A DNA stretch of 64,000 nucleotides from Chitinophaga sp. (GCF_017745275.1 NZ_JAGHZS010000003.1:366693-430692); one strand, 5' to 3'. Numbered from the stretch's first letter, positions 1 to 9,530 are shown. The notes: generated by a model not told the origin, from the letters alone. Program-made: numbers and translations.

Positions 1-971
1 TTTTCAAACATCTTATTTTTATCACCATAAGATTTGAATACGCGGGTAATAGCACGGCGGAAACCGGCTACGTGCGTACCTCCTTCAATGGTGTTGATAT
101 TATTTACATAAGAGAAGATGTTTTCGCTGAACGCATCATTGTACACCAGCGCCACTTCTACTGCTACGTTGGAAGCCGCATCATGTGTTTCTACGTAAAT
201 AGGTGTAGGTAACAGTGGATTACGACGGCCATTTTTGTCGAGCATCTGAATAAACTCCCTGATACCACCTTCGCTGTAGAAGGTTTCAGAGAAGAAGTTA
301 CCTTCTTCATCTTTTTCACGTTCATCTGTTAACGTGATCTTGATTTTGCGGTTCAGGTAGGATAATTCACGTAAACGACCTGCCAGGATTTCCCGGTTGT
401 AGGTGGTTTCTTTGAATATTTCGCCATCGGGCTTGAAAAGTACAGTGGTACCGGTGATTTCACTGGTGCCTACTTCCCGGACAGCATATTGTGGTATACC
501 ACGGTGGTATTCCTGTTCAAATAACTTGCCTTCACGTTCTACTGTTACATATAATCTGTCACTCAGGGCGTTCACGCAGCTTACACCCACACCGTGCAAA
601 CCTCCGGATACCTTATAAGTATTCTTGTCAAATTTACCACCGGCGTGGAGTACAGTCATAACAACTTCCAGTGCAGAACGACCTTCTTTGGGAATGATAC
701 CGGTAGGGATACCACGACCATCATCCTTTACCCGGATGGAATTGTCTTCCAGGATGGTAACGTCAATATTTTTGCAGTATCCGGCAAGGGCTTCGTCAAT
801 AGAGTTATCTACCACCTCGTAAACCAGGTGGTGAAGTCCCTTAATGCCGATATCGCCGATATACATGGCTGGACGCTTACGTACGGCTTCCAGGCCTTCC
901 AATACCTGAATACTCCCTGCATCATATCCATTGCTGCTGGGGCTGGGTGCTTGCACTAATTCTTCGCTCAT
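1..971 (-). CDS. gyrB: DNA gyrase subunit B, 5' part (runs off the window)
   Basis: GyrB is the ATPase subunit of the type II topoisomerase that supercoils DNA. About 323 N-terminal residues are visible; the gene continues beyond position 1. Reading leftward from the ATG at 969-971, the GHKL ATP-binding motifs appear in order: VDNSIDEAL (Mg-binding Asn), DDGRGIP, TVLHAGGKF and GGLHGVG. These are followed by the start of the transducer domain (YNDAFSENIFSYVNNINT). The combination is diagnostic of GyrB/ParE. The GyrB assignment, rather than ParE, is by overall resemblance. A TAnnTTTG promoter element sits 47 nt upstream. The gene diverges from nothing: its right-hand neighbour is also leftward and ends at 1095. 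Confidence 0.96.
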   Translation of the reverse strand, partial: MSEELVQAPSPSSNGYDAGSIQVLEGLEAVRKRPAMYIGDIGIKGLHHLVYEVVDNSIDEALAGYCKNIDVTILEDNSIRVKDDGRGIPTGIIPKEGRSALEVVMTVLHAGGKFDKNTYKVSGGLHGVGVSCVNALSDRLYVTVEREGKLFEQEYHRGIPQYAVREVGTSEITGTTVLFKPDGEIFKETTYNREILAGRLRELSYLNRKIKITLTDEREKDEEGNFFSETFYSEGGIREFIQMLDKNGRRNPLLPTPIYVETHDAASNVAVEVALVYNDAFSENIFSYVNNINTIEGGTHVAGFRRAITRVFKSYGDKNKMFE

Positions 972-1017
972 ATGTTGGTGTAAAATCTATTAGAAATAAA
1001 ATCGGTAGACAATCATG

Positions 1018-1025
1018 CAAAAATA
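1018..1025 (-). promoter_or_regulatory. Bacteroidota -7 element for gyrB
   Basis: On the minus strand this reads TATTTTTG, matching TAnnTTTG. A TTTG suited to the -33 box lies upstream on the same strand within TTTTGTGG, but about 22 nt away, slightly longer than usual. Confidence 0.6.
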
Positions 1026-1094
1026 CGAAAAATAAGCCTTATTTCCACAAAAGAATGCCTGTTTTTAAGCTGTATGGATAGGCCGATTTTATCC

Positions 1095-2774
1095 TCATAG
1101 ATTTCCTGCGCCGGCTATGTCTTTTACGCCGGTAAATAAAGTTTTCCACACCAGGTGAAAGTAGGACCGCTGGATGTCACGTTGGAAGACCACGGCCGCT
1201 GTACGTTCTTTTTCGCCTTCCAACGGGTTGGCGTCTTTGATTATCAGGGTATTAGCCAGGAAGCTGGCCAGGCCCTTGCGTTTAAACTGCTGCTCCCCTT
1301 TGTCCTGTTTAAGCACCGCTATTTTCAGGTGCTGGTAACGAAGTTTTACCTGCCCGGTTGCTTTCCGTTCATCTCCCTGAATATGAAACAGCAATTCCTG
1401 TATATCGCAGGAGCGGATTTCAATTTTCCCCAATGGCTGGGTCGCCACATTCAGGTCTTTCCCATCCATGTTTTTCAGTGCTCCGGATACAGCAAAGTGC
1501 CCGGCATTGTCATTCAACGCAAAATCAAACCTGGCAGTCAGCTTACCACTTTGCATAAAAACGGCGTCAAAGTTGGCCACCATATGCCTGTTCTTGGCCA
1601 CCAGGCTGTCGATATTGGTAATGTTGCTGAACAGTCCATGTATATGGCTGAAATTAATGCGGCCGGATTGACCGGTAACAGGACTCATTTCCAGGTATTG
1701 CAAATTAATGTTGTCGGCCAACAGGGTATCGATACTTACCGGAACGTTCAACTTGTGCAGCAGCTGATTCGGAAATCGCCCTAATTTATTGCCAGGCGGC
1801 ATTGGCAAGGTACGATCCCGGTATACTTCCACACTACCTCCTTTTATATTGGCCCGCTGTGCCCATATTTGCTGTTCCTGTAATAACAGCCGCGGATTGA
1901 GGTTGTGAAGACTGATATCATTTAATACCACCTCAAAGCGGTCCTGTTGCACGCCATTTTTTTGTTGAAAGCGGGCTTTTTCATATCGGGGCTGAATTTC
2001 AAACCTGCCAATATGCAGTGTGCGTGACGCCGCATCATAGCGGATCCCACGTACATTTAGCCAGTAAAGGCTATCCCGGGTACGATTCATATAATCTTTC
2101 ATCCCGATTTCGTAATTATGGGCATATAGAAAGCGGGTGGGATCATCCAGGGCCAGGGAATCTATCAGAAAATCATTTACGCGCACCCGGAGATTGTGAA
2201 ACTGGTGAATCACCCTGGAGGAGTCTTTCCGCGTAAAAATGTATTTAAAATTGGTACTATCCAGCGTTAGCTTACCGATGAAGATAGATTTCATCTTTGC
2301 CGATATATGCTGATAGGCCGTTTTAGGCATGCTGGTGTCTCTGACAGTAGCATTTTGCTCCATAATAATATTGGGGCCAGTCACGGTAAGGGAGGCGGCA
2401 TTCAACTCTTTCCCGATGAAATAGCGCCACGGTTTGAAGTACTTTAGGGCTAATTTATCCACACTGATGGTATACAGCGCTGAAGGGGCCCGTTGCTGGT
2501 TTAATAGCCGTTGGTAAATAATGGTATCGGGTGTCATGACAGCCTTTTCCAATACAAGGCTGCCCGAAAGTACATCCAGGTGCAGGTCCTGGAATTTGAT
2601 GGTATAAAGGCTATCGGATAAATCGGTAACATAGCCCTGTAGTTCCTGTTTCAACAGCTTGTTCCAATGCTGGTTAAGGTACCAGCCGGTGGCCATCACC
2701 AATAAAGTAAGTATACCGAACGTGATCAACACGATCTTTAGGAGTCTGCGTATGTTAAATCCTTTTAGGGCCAT
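1095..2774 (-). CDS. AsmA-like membrane-anchored protein, function unknown
   Basis: The protein has about 559 residues. One N-terminal membrane segment (residues 14-32, IVLITFGILTLLVMATGW) precedes a long, mostly beta-strand-like periplasmic part with repeated DSL and LTLDSTNF-type segments. This architecture fits the AsmA/DUF748 superfamily of envelope proteins. In other bacteria these act in outer-membrane homeostasis or lipid transport. No catalytic motif is visible. I chose the Met at 2774 (MALKGFN) because it places the hydrophobic segment near the N-terminus; the frame stays open to a Met at 2825. It lies alone between gyrB and a divergent AraC gene. The family assignment rests on architecture, so the role is inference. 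Confidence 0.6.
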   Translation of the reverse strand: MALKGFNIRRLLKIVLITFGILTLLVMATGWYLNQHWNKLLKQELQGYVTDLSDSLYTIKFQDLHLDVLSGSLVLEKAVMTPDTIIYQRLLNQQRAPSALYTISVDKLALKYFKPWRYFIGKELNAASLTVTGPNIIMEQNATVRDTSMPKTAYQHISAKMKSIFIGKLTLDSTNFKYIFTRKDSSRVIHQFHNLRVRVNDFLIDSLALDDPTRFLYAHNYEIGMKDYMNRTRDSLYWLNVRGIRYDAASRTLHIGRFEIQPRYEKARFQQKNGVQQDRFEVVLNDISLHNLNPRLLLQEQQIWAQRANIKGGSVEVYRDRTLPMPPGNKLGRFPNQLLHKLNVPVSIDTLLADNINLQYLEMSPVTGQSGRINFSHIHGLFSNITNIDSLVAKNRHMVANFDAVFMQSGKLTARFDFALNDNAGHFAVSGALKNMDGKDLNVATQPLGKIEIRSCDIQELLFHIQGDERKATGQVKLRYQHLKIAVLKQDKGEQQFKRKGLASFLANTLIIKDANPLEGEKERTAAVVFQRDIQRSYFHLVWKTLFTGVKDIAGAGNL

Positions 2775-2906
2775 ATCTGTAAAGCATAAACGAAATTTAT
2801 ACCAATAAGTTCTGCTATGGCGCACTGCGGCCTTTGGCAGGCATGAAATGGTTCAACGGCTTTGTAACTGTATTGTCAAAACGTGTTTGCTTAAAAAATG
2901 AATCCC

Positions 2907-2914
2907 TAAATTTG
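2907..2914 (+). promoter_or_regulatory. Promoter of the AraC gene at 2953
   Basis: TAAATTTG matches TAnnTTTG. A TTTG at 2886-2889 lies 17 nt upstream, giving a near-consensus -33/-7 pair 38 nt before the GTG start. Confidence 0.6.
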
Positions 2915-2952
2915 TGACTTCGATAACAGCACGGCATTAAAAAACAGCTAAA

Positions 2953-3876
2953 GTGAAAGGAATACAGGAAATATTGTCATTAGCCATTCCGCAGCCAGCG
3001 ATGAGCGACCAGCTACAACTGGCGGAGCAGGATAGTGTGTTGGTCCCTGATTGCCTGGACTTTACTTTACAGCGTTTTACCTACGATAAACCGTTGCCGG
3101 TAGAGGATGTGGCGATGGTGGTGTATCAACCCGCTAAAAGAGGCCAGTCTGCTGCTATCGAACTGCGCTACTGTGTGGCCGGCAGCAAATATTGTAAAAA
3201 TCCGTCCTGTACGGATCAGCTTTGTGTAGATGGCAATAAGGAGGCCTGTGTAGACCGGGTACCATCTGTGGATGTGATCAGTGTACGTTTCCAGCCAGCT
3301 TTTATACAGTCATTACAGAAAGGCACTACTACCTTCTCTCTGTTCGAAAACCAGTCGCAAAAGCCTTTTGTGAAAACCATTCAGCCATGTACAAAATCCA
3401 AGTCTGTACTGGAAACCATGGTGCACCACGACTATGAAGGCATTCTGAAAAATATATTCCTGCAAAGCCGGGCCCTGGACCTGTTGTTATACAGTTCCGA
3501 CCAGTTTATGCAAAATGATACCGATGAACGCTACGGTTGCCGCTTCCTGACTCACCTGGAAGACCGGGAAAAAATAGAAAATGCCCGCAGCATCCTGCTG
3601 GAACAGCTGGATTCGCCTATCACCATCCGGGATCTGGCGCGCCGGGTGGCCATGAATGAATGTTACCTGAAAAAAGGCTTTAAGGCCATGTATGGTACTA
3701 CCATATATGACTATTTCCAGAAGGAAAGAATGGAAAAAGCTAAAGGGTTACTATATGAAAAAGGCATGTCAGTTTCAGAGGTAGCCATGTTGATGGGTTA
3801 TTCCTGCATTTCTCACTTCTCCACCGCTTTTAAAAAGCACACCGGGTTGAAACCCTGTGAACTGCTGCTGCGTTAA
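2953..3876 (+). CDS. AraC-family transcriptional regulator with a cysteine-rich sensor domain
   Basis: The protein has 307 residues from a GTG start; an ATG at 3001 (MSDQLQ) is an alternative. The C-terminal 100 residues form the double helix-turn-helix typical of AraC/XylS proteins, with ARRVAMNECYLKKGFKAMYG in the first HTH and VAMLMGYSCISHFSTAFKKH in the second. The N-terminal part resembles no ligand domain that I can name. It carries six cysteines: Cys34, then Cys74, Cys81, Cys86, Cys91 and Cys99 packed into 26 residues, which suggests metal binding or redox sensing (inference). It is divergent from the AsmA-like gene and no target operon is evident. The protein may regulate itself or a distant locus. 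Confidence 0.85.
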   Translation: MKGIQEILSLAIPQPAMSDQLQLAEQDSVLVPDCLDFTLQRFTYDKPLPVEDVAMVVYQPAKRGQSAAIELRYCVAGSKYCKNPSCTDQLCVDGNKEACVDRVPSVDVISVRFQPAFIQSLQKGTTTFSLFENQSQKPFVKTIQPCTKSKSVLETMVHHDYEGILKNIFLQSRALDLLLYSSDQFMQNDTDERYGCRFLTHLEDREKIENARSILLEQLDSPITIRDLARRVAMNECYLKKGFKAMYGTTIYDYFQKERMEKAKGLLYEKGMSVSEVAMLMGYSCISHFSTAFKKHTGLKPCELLLR

Positions 3877-4197
3877 TACGCCTCTGTTCGTTTATTTTTT
3901 AATGATTTATAGAGAGATAGTATCGGTAAATCCGCTGCTATAAAGACGCTTTGTGTATTTTCCTTTTTCGATCATTTGTTTTCCCGATTTGAAAAGTGGA
4001 AGATAAAATATAGGTGTTTCTTTGTAGCACGATAAGCAAATATTCATTTGCACTTCCTATAAGCTTCCTTATCAGATTTGACCATGGGAGAAGCTTGGCT
4101 GGCAAAGTAAGTAAAGCCATAAATGTACTTGCATGAAATATCAAACACCATTGAAGTTAAGTGCATTTTGCCAGAAAAGTTTCTACCAGATTTTTAT

Positions 4198-4227
4198 AAA
4201 GTCGTTCGCTTTTGCGGACGACTTTTT
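4198..4227 (+). terminator. Rho-independent terminator downstream of the AraC gene
   Basis: The arm AAGTCGTTCGC, a TTTT loop and the arm GCGGACGACTT (one mismatch) are followed by a T run. It lies 320 nt after the AraC stop codon. Confidence 0.65.
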
Positions 4228-4340
4228 AGCTTTTAGCAGTTAGCTATCAGCTTTTAGGTGTGATAATGTTTTTTTAAAACTAAAAACGTTGGGGAATACT
4301 TTTAAACTGAAAACTAATAGCTGACTGCTAAAAGCTAAAA
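4224..4340. repeat. Word-built inverted repeat (24-bp arms)
   Basis: Arms at 4224-4247 and 4317-4340 match at 23 of 24 positions. They are made of short recurring words of the type TTTTAGC/GCTAAAA. The spacer between the arms is about 70 nt. The repeat sits between two convergent transcription units. Confidence 0.7.
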
Positions 4341-4341
4341 T

Positions 4342-4369
4342 AAAAAACCCCGCCCAAAAGAGCAGGGTC
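4342..4369 (-). terminator. Terminator of the PepSY-like gene
   Basis: On the minus strand ACCCTGC pairs with GCGGGGT around an 8-nt loop and is followed by six T. It lies 41 nt beyond the stop of the leftward gene ending at 4410. Confidence 0.75.
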
Positions 4370-4409
4370 TGTCCTATTTATCCCTATACCTATGAAATAC
4401 GTGTTTGTG

Positions 4410-4874
4410 TTATTCAGTGATGGTACCTGCTTCGTTCAATAACACTGCTTTCTCTGTACCGTTATCCTGAATATTTATTTTGTAGTATGAAGCTACATCT
4501 GATCTCTCAATTTTCCAGCCATCTTTTATGGTTGCTGCCGGATATTTTGTTTTCAATGTACCAGACACTGATTCCGGAAGAGTTTGAGCATCATAAGCGC
4601 TTCTTGTGGCAATCCATTTGCCATCCGCATCATACTCTGCAATGGTGTTTATATTGTCTTTTTGGAAACTTGCTGTCCAATGTCCTGCACTTGTCTTTGT
4701 CCACTTGGCCGCTGTTGTTCCCGCAAAATTCTGATCAAAAGAACTTTTAACTGCTTCAGGTGCCTGCACCGTTTTAGCAACTACTTTTGTTTTTTTAACT
4801 GATTTTTTTTGCTGTGCAAAAGTTATGCCGGAAGTGAATAGAACCGCGCAAAAAATTAACGTCAACTTTTTCAT
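4410..4874 (-). CDS. Secreted PepSY-like (DUF2874-type) protein
   Basis: The protein has 154 residues. A classical signal peptide (MKKLTLIFCAVLFTSGITFA, cleavage before QQKK) is followed by a Lys-rich stretch. The body then matches the PepSY-like pattern: a helix ending in FDQNFAGTTAAKWTK, strands with HWTASFQKDNINTIAEYDADGKW, and a second half with YKINIQDNGTEKAVLLNEAGTI. Such proteins are periplasmic or secreted, and their biochemical role is largely unknown. The gene is alone, with its own terminator. Base composition and codon use look like the neighbours. Confidence 0.7.
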   Translation of the reverse strand: MKKLTLIFCAVLFTSGITFAQQKKSVKKTKVVAKTVQAPEAVKSSFDQNFAGTTAAKWTKTSAGHWTASFQKDNINTIAEYDADGKWIATRSAYDAQTLPESVSGTLKTKYPAATIKDGWKIERSDVASYYKINIQDNGTEKAVLLNEAGTITE

Positions 4875-5067
4875 ATTCGATATGGTTTTTTCCGTTGGGT
4901 TAAATTTAACTACTAGGTTTTTCTAATCTTCCTGGCAAATAAGCTAAAACAATGCCAAAAACGTAATTTATATGCTCTTTATTGCAAATTACAAAAAAAA
5001 CGATAAAAAATATTCAAAAAGGCCTGTTTTTAGTAAACTACCCCCTTTAGGAGCCAGTGTATTTTCT

Positions 5068-5075
5068 TAACTTTG
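5068..5075 (+). promoter_or_regulatory. ileS promoter -7 element
   Basis: TAACTTTG, followed by CAC, lies 55 nt before the ileS start. No clear -33 TTTG is present at the expected spacing. Confidence 0.5.
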
Positions 5076-5129
5076 CACAATTTTAATCAATTATTGTCTA
5101 AATAACATCAAAGGACGGGGAATTGTTTT

Positions 5130-8100
5130 ATGTCCAGCAAATATCAGGAATATAGCCAGTTGAATTTACCTCAGATCGAGAAAGATATACTCCAGCACTG
5201 GGAGCAGTACCAGACTTTTGAGAAAAGTGTGGAAGTGCGCGAAGGCGCCACTCCGTTTGTGTTTTATGAAGGTCCCCCAAGCGCCAACGGTTTGCCGGGT
5301 ATCCACCATGTTATTTCACGTACTTTAAAAGACCTCGTTTGTCGTTATAAAACCATGCGTGGTTTCCAGGTAAAACGTAAAGGTGGCTGGGATACCCACG
5401 GGTTGCCGGTAGAACTGGGCGTGGAAAAGATGCTGGGAATTACCAAAAAAGATATTGGTACCAAGATCTCTATTGCAGAATATAATGATACCTGCCGTAA
5501 AGAAGTACTGAAATATAAAGATAAATGGGATGACCTGACCCGTAAGATGGGCTACTGGGTTGATTTGAAAGATCCCTATATCACCTTTGAGAATAAATAT
5601 ATAGAAACCTTATGGTGGGCGTTGCAAACCCTTTATAAAAAGGGCTTGCTGTATAAAAGTGTGAGCATTCAACCTTATTCTCCTGCTGCAGGTACAGGTT
5701 TAAGCTCCGCGGAGTTAAATCAGCCAGGTACGTATAAGAACGTGAAAGACACTACTATAGTGGCCATGTTTAAAGCGTTACCCGCGGATAATTCCCAATT
5801 CCTTTTTGATGCGGCAGGTAACAGCGAAGTCTTTTTCCTTGCCTGGACCACTACTCCATGGACTTTACCTTCCAACCTGGGTTTAACGGTTGGTGCTAAC
5901 ATAGAATATGTACTGGTAAGTACTTTCAACCAATACACTCACCTCCCGGTGAATGTGGTAATGGCCAAAGTGTTACTGGGTAAGTATTTCAAACCGGAAG
6001 GCGAAAATGCTGACTTTGATGCTTATAAAGAAGGAGACAAGGTAATTCCGTGGAAAGTACTGAGCAGCTTTAAAGGCAGCCAGCTGGAGAATATCCGCTA
6101 CGAACAACTGTTGCCATTTGCTCAGCCTGAAGAAGGAGATCCTTTCCGCGTTATCCTGGGCGATTTCGTCACTACTGAAGATGGTACCGGTATCGTACAC
6201 ACCGCGCCTGCATTTGGTGCAGACGATAACCGTGTAGGTAAAAAGAATAACATCGGTATTTTAACGCTGGTAGACCGGGAAGGTAAGTTCACAGATAACG
6301 TGGGCGAGTTTTCCGGTAGATTCGTGAAGAACTACAAGGACGATCCTGAGTATAAAGATGTGGACGTAGATATCGCGGTGAAACTGAAGAAAGAGAACCG
6401 TGCCTTCAAAGTAGAAAAATACGAACACACTTATCCACACTGCTGGCGTACAGATAAACCGGTTTTATATTATCCGCTGGATGCCTGGTTTATTAAGACC
6501 ACTGCCATGAAAGACAGGATGGTTGAATTAAACAAGACCATTAACTGGAAACCGGCGTTTACCGGAACCGGTCGTTTTGGGAACTGGCTGGAGAACATGG
6601 TAGACTGGAACCTGAGCCGCAGCCGGTACTGGGGAACACCTTTGCCCATCTGGCGTACGGAAGATGGCAGTGAAGAAAAATGTATAGGAGGAATTGATGA
6701 GCTGAACGCCGAAATCCGGAAGGCCAGTGAAGTGTTAGGAGGAGATGTGAATAAGTCGTATTTACATGAAGGTATCCTTGATCTGCATAAACCTTATGTG
6801 GATGAGATCATATTAGTGAGCGACTCAGGAAAGCCAATGCATCGCGAGCCGGATCTGGTGGATGTTTGGTTTGACAGTGGTGCGATGCCTTACGCGCAGT
6901 GGCATTATCCGTTTGAGAATAAAGCCTTAATAGAAACAGGAGAATCTTTCCCTGCGGATTTCATTGCAGAAGGAGTAGATCAGACCCGTGGATGGTTCTA
7001 TACGCTCCATGTGCTGGGTGTAATGCTTTTTGATAAGGTGGCTTATAAAACTGTGGTATCCAATGGTTTAGTATTGGATAGCAATGGTAATAAAATGAGT
7101 AAGCGCCTCGGTAACGTGGTGAATCCATTTGAAACTATTGAGCAGTATGGTGCAGATGCCACGCGTTGGTACCTGATCACCAATGCTTCTCCATGGGACA
7201 GCCTGAAGTTTGATGTAAAAGGTATTGGTGAAGCGCAACGTAAGTTGTTTGGTACCCTGTACAATACATATAACTTCTTCGCTATGTATTCCAATCTTGA
7301 TAACTTTACTTTCAAGGAGGCATACATTCCGTTAGAAGAACGTCCGGAGATTGACCGTTGGATCATTTCTGTTTTAAATACCCTGGTGAAAGATGTGACT
7401 GCCAGCTTTGATGATTATGAGCCAACCCAGGCGGGAAGAGCTATCGAGCGTTTTGTGGATGAGCAGTTGAGCAACTGGTATGTACGTCTTTGCCGTCGCC
7501 GGTTCTGGAAAGGAGAATACGAGCACGATAAAATCAGTGCCTACCAGACTTTATACGAATGTTTGGAAAAAATTACACAATTGATGGCCCCGGTTTCCCC
7601 ATTTTTCACCGATTGGCTATTTAATAACCTGAACAGTGTAAGTGGACGTAATAAGGCGGCTTCTATCCACCATACTGATTTCCCTGTTGCAGATGAGAAA
7701 GCCATTGATGCGGATCTGGAAGAAAGGATGCAGTTAGCACAGGATATTTCATCACTGGTATTATCCTTGCGTAAGAAGGTGAATATCAAGGTTCGTCAGC
7801 CATTACAGAAAATTTTGATTCCGATAACCAATGTTAGGATACAGGCGCAAATAGAAAAGGTAGCAGACTTGATAAAAAGTGAGGTGAATGTCAAAGGGAT
7901 TGATTATCTTACGGAAACGGAAGGTTTTATCAAGAAAAAGATTAAGCCGAACTTCAAGTCGCTGGGTGGTAAAATGGGTGCAAAGATGAAATCTGTAGCT
8001 GCTGTTATCGGTGGGTTCACAGAAGCAGATATTGCCACCATAGAACGCGACGGCCATTTTAACCTGGTTGTGGAAGGCGAGCAAGTGCAAATTCAACTCT

Positions 8101-8456
8101 CTGACGTTGAGATCATTTCCGAAGATATTCCGGGATGGACAGTAGCAAATAAAGGCGCTTTAACGGTAGCGCTCGATATTACTATTACTCCCCAGTTACA
8201 GGATGAAGGAAATGCCCGTGAACTGGTAAACCGGATACAGAAAATCCGTAAGGATAGTGACTTTGCTTTAACAGATAGGATCAATGTAACGGTTGAAAGC
8301 GTGAATGCGCTCAAATCGGCCATTGTGAACTATAATGACTATATTTGCACGGAAATTTTGGCAGATAGCCTGGAATTAGTGGAGAGATTGCACGATGGTA
8401 CAGAAATAGAGGTGAATGACCTTAAATTTAATGTATTAGTTAACAAAAAAAGCTAA
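5130..8456 (+). CDS. ileS: Isoleucyl-tRNA synthetase
   Basis: This class I synthetase charges tRNA-Ile in the cytoplasm. It has 1108 residues, the long form shared by Bacteroidota and eukaryotes. The adenylate site is GPPSANGLPGIHH (residues 48-60, HIGH equivalent) and the second signature is KMSKR near residue 655. The editing (CP1) domain lies between them (SFKGSQLENIRYE, GTGIVHTAPAFGADD). The WYVRLCRRRFWKGEY segment marks the start of the anticodon-binding region, and a C-terminal extension follows. The next gene starts 6 nt after the stop codon, so the two are very probably co-transcribed. Confidence 0.97.
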   Translation: MSSKYQEYSQLNLPQIEKDILQHWEQYQTFEKSVEVREGATPFVFYEGPPSANGLPGIHHVISRTLKDLVCRYKTMRGFQVKRKGGWDTHGLPVELGVEKMLGITKKDIGTKISIAEYNDTCRKEVLKYKDKWDDLTRKMGYWVDLKDPYITFENKYIETLWWALQTLYKKGLLYKSVSIQPYSPAAGTGLSSAELNQPGTYKNVKDTTIVAMFKALPADNSQFLFDAAGNSEVFFLAWTTTPWTLPSNLGLTVGANIEYVLVSTFNQYTHLPVNVVMAKVLLGKYFKPEGENADFDAYKEGDKVIPWKVLSSFKGSQLENIRYEQLLPFAQPEEGDPFRVILGDFVTTEDGTGIVHTAPAFGADDNRVGKKNNIGILTLVDREGKFTDNVGEFSGRFVKNYKDDPEYKDVDVDIAVKLKKENRAFKVEKYEHTYPHCWRTDKPVLYYPLDAWFIKTTAMKDRMVELNKTINWKPAFTGTGRFGNWLENMVDWNLSRSRYWGTPLPIWRTEDGSEEKCIGGIDELNAEIRKASEVLGGDVNKSYLHEGILDLHKPYVDEIILVSDSGKPMHREPDLVDVWFDSGAMPYAQWHYPFENKALIETGESFPADFIAEGVDQTRGWFYTLHVLGVMLFDKVAYKTVVSNGLVLDSNGNKMSKRLGNVVNPFETIEQYGADATRWYLITNASPWDSLKFDVKGIGEAQRKLFGTLYNTYNFFAMYSNLDNFTFKEAYIPLEERPEIDRWIISVLNTLVKDVTASFDDYEPTQAGRAIERFVDEQLSNWYVRLCRRRFWKGEYEHDKISAYQTLYECLEKITQLMAPVSPFFTDWLFNNLNSVSGRNKAASIHHTDFPVADEKAIDADLEERMQLAQDISSLVLSLRKKVNIKVRQPLQKILIPITNVRIQAQIEKVADLIKSEVNVKGIDYLTETEGFIKKKIKPNFKSLGGKMGAKMKSVAAVIGGFTEADIATIERDGHFNLVVEGEQVQIQLSDVEIISEDIPGWTVANKGALTVALDITITPQLQDEGNARELVNRIQKIRKDSDFALTDRINVTVESVNALKSAIVNYNDYICTEILADSLELVERLHDGTEIEVNDLKFNVLVNKKS

Positions 8457-8462
8457 TCCCCC

Positions 8463-9530
8463 ATGGCAACAAAAAAGAAGGTTGCTAGTAAAACGACCCA
8501 AAAGGCAGCTCCGGTGAAAAAAACGGCGGCAAAGGCTCCGGCAGCGAAAAAAGCTGCTAAACCTGCTCCCGCAAAAAAAGCCGCGCCAGCGCCTAAGAAA
8601 GCCGCTGCGAAAAAGGCAGCCCCTGTAAAGGCGGCTCCTAAAACAGCAGCAAAACCAGCAGCCGGAAAAGCCGTGGTAGCCAAAAGTACCGCTAAAAAAG
8701 TCGCCCCGGTGGCGCCTAAAGCAGCTGTAAAAAAGGCTTCTGCCTTACAAAACAGTAAATTAACATCCGTCAAGAGCGTTGCTGTACCTGCAAAATCGAC
8801 CGTTAAAAAAGAGCCTGCTGTAAAGCAGCAAGTGGTTACGAAAAGTGTTTCCGCTGAAAAAAAGAAACCATTTATTTCTAAGTCAGAAGAAAAAGAACTT
8901 AAAACGATGGCAGTAAAGAAAGCAGATACTAAGGTAGAAGTTGCTAAGGAAAAGGAATCCTCAAAAAAGGCAGCCGAAAAGCCAGTTGTTAAGGCTGAGA
9001 AATCAGCCAAAGCGGAAAAATCCGAGAAGCCCGAAAAAGCAGAAAAGCCCGAAAAAACGGAAAAAACTGAGAGAAAAGGCGGAAAAGCTACTTTGGTAAC
9101 TTATCAACCTGAGTTTACCAAGTCGGTACTGGATCAACCAGCTACCCCCGCCGGTCCGGTATACAGATACAGTGATGCTGATCTTCAGGAGTTTAGAGAA
9201 CTGATCCAAAAAAAGCTGGAATCAGCTAAAAAGGAGCTCATCTACCTGCAAGGCTTAATCACCCGTAAAGATGAAGCTGGTACCGATGATACTGAAAACA
9301 AATACATGAGTATGGAAGATGGTAGCGGCTCCCAGGAAAGAGAGCAGCTGAACCAAATGGCCAGCCGTCAGATTCAGTTCATCGATCACCTGGAAAAAGC
9401 GATGATGCGCATTGAAAACAAAACCTATGGTATTTGCCGTGTAACCGGTAAACTAATAGACAAAGCGCGTCTTAGAGCTGTTCCTCACGCTACTTTGAGC
9501 ATCGAAGCCAAACTGGCTAAAAGTAAATAG
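8463..9530 (+). CDS. DksA/TraR-like protein with a long histone-H1-like Lys/Ala tail
   Basis: The protein has 355 residues. Residues 1 to about 90 are nearly all Lys, Ala and Pro in AAKKAA/PAKKA repeats, like bacterial histone H1-type nucleoid proteins. Residues 140-215 are a charged KAEK/PEKTEK stretch. The last 125 residues are a DksA/TraR domain: a coiled coil (FRELIQKKLESAKKELIYLQ) and the YGICRVTGKLIDKARLRAVP motif. The zinc ribbon is degenerate. Only the first of four cysteines remains (near residue 325), which is common in Bacteroidota relatives. DksA proteins bind RNA polymerase in the stringent response; here the tail could add DNA binding (inference). The gene is in an operon with ileS and ends at a strong terminator. 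Confidence 0.85.
   Translation: MATKKKVASKTTQKAAPVKKTAAKAPAAKKAAKPAPAKKAAPAPKKAAAKKAAPVKAAPKTAAKPAAGKAVVAKSTAKKVAPVAPKAAVKKASALQNSKLTSVKSVAVPAKSTVKKEPAVKQQVVTKSVSAEKKKPFISKSEEKELKTMAVKKADTKVEVAKEKESSKKAAEKPVVKAEKSAKAEKSEKPEKAEKPEKTEKTERKGGKATLVTYQPEFTKSVLDQPATPAGPVYRYSDADLQEFRELIQKKLESAKKELIYLQGLITRKDEAGTDDTENKYMSMEDGSGSQEREQLNQMASRQIQFIDHLEKAMMRIENKTYGICRVTGKLIDKARLRAVPHATLSIEAKLAKSK

Larger units (their letters stand above)
3877..4409. other. Gene-poor spacer with two terminators and an inverted repeat
   Basis: No convincing coding frame is present; the 68-codon leftward frame at 3938-4144 has no recognisable features. The spacer holds a rightward terminator at 4198-4227, a 24-bp inverted repeat at 4224-4340 and a leftward terminator at 4342-4369. 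The 320 nt between the AraC stop and its first terminator could hide a 3' UTR or small RNA, but I see no structure there. Confidence 0.5.

Noticed and set aside
3938-4144. Leftward 68-codon frame downstream of the AraC gene
   Set aside because: No recognisable features, and its stop side has no terminator in the correct direction.
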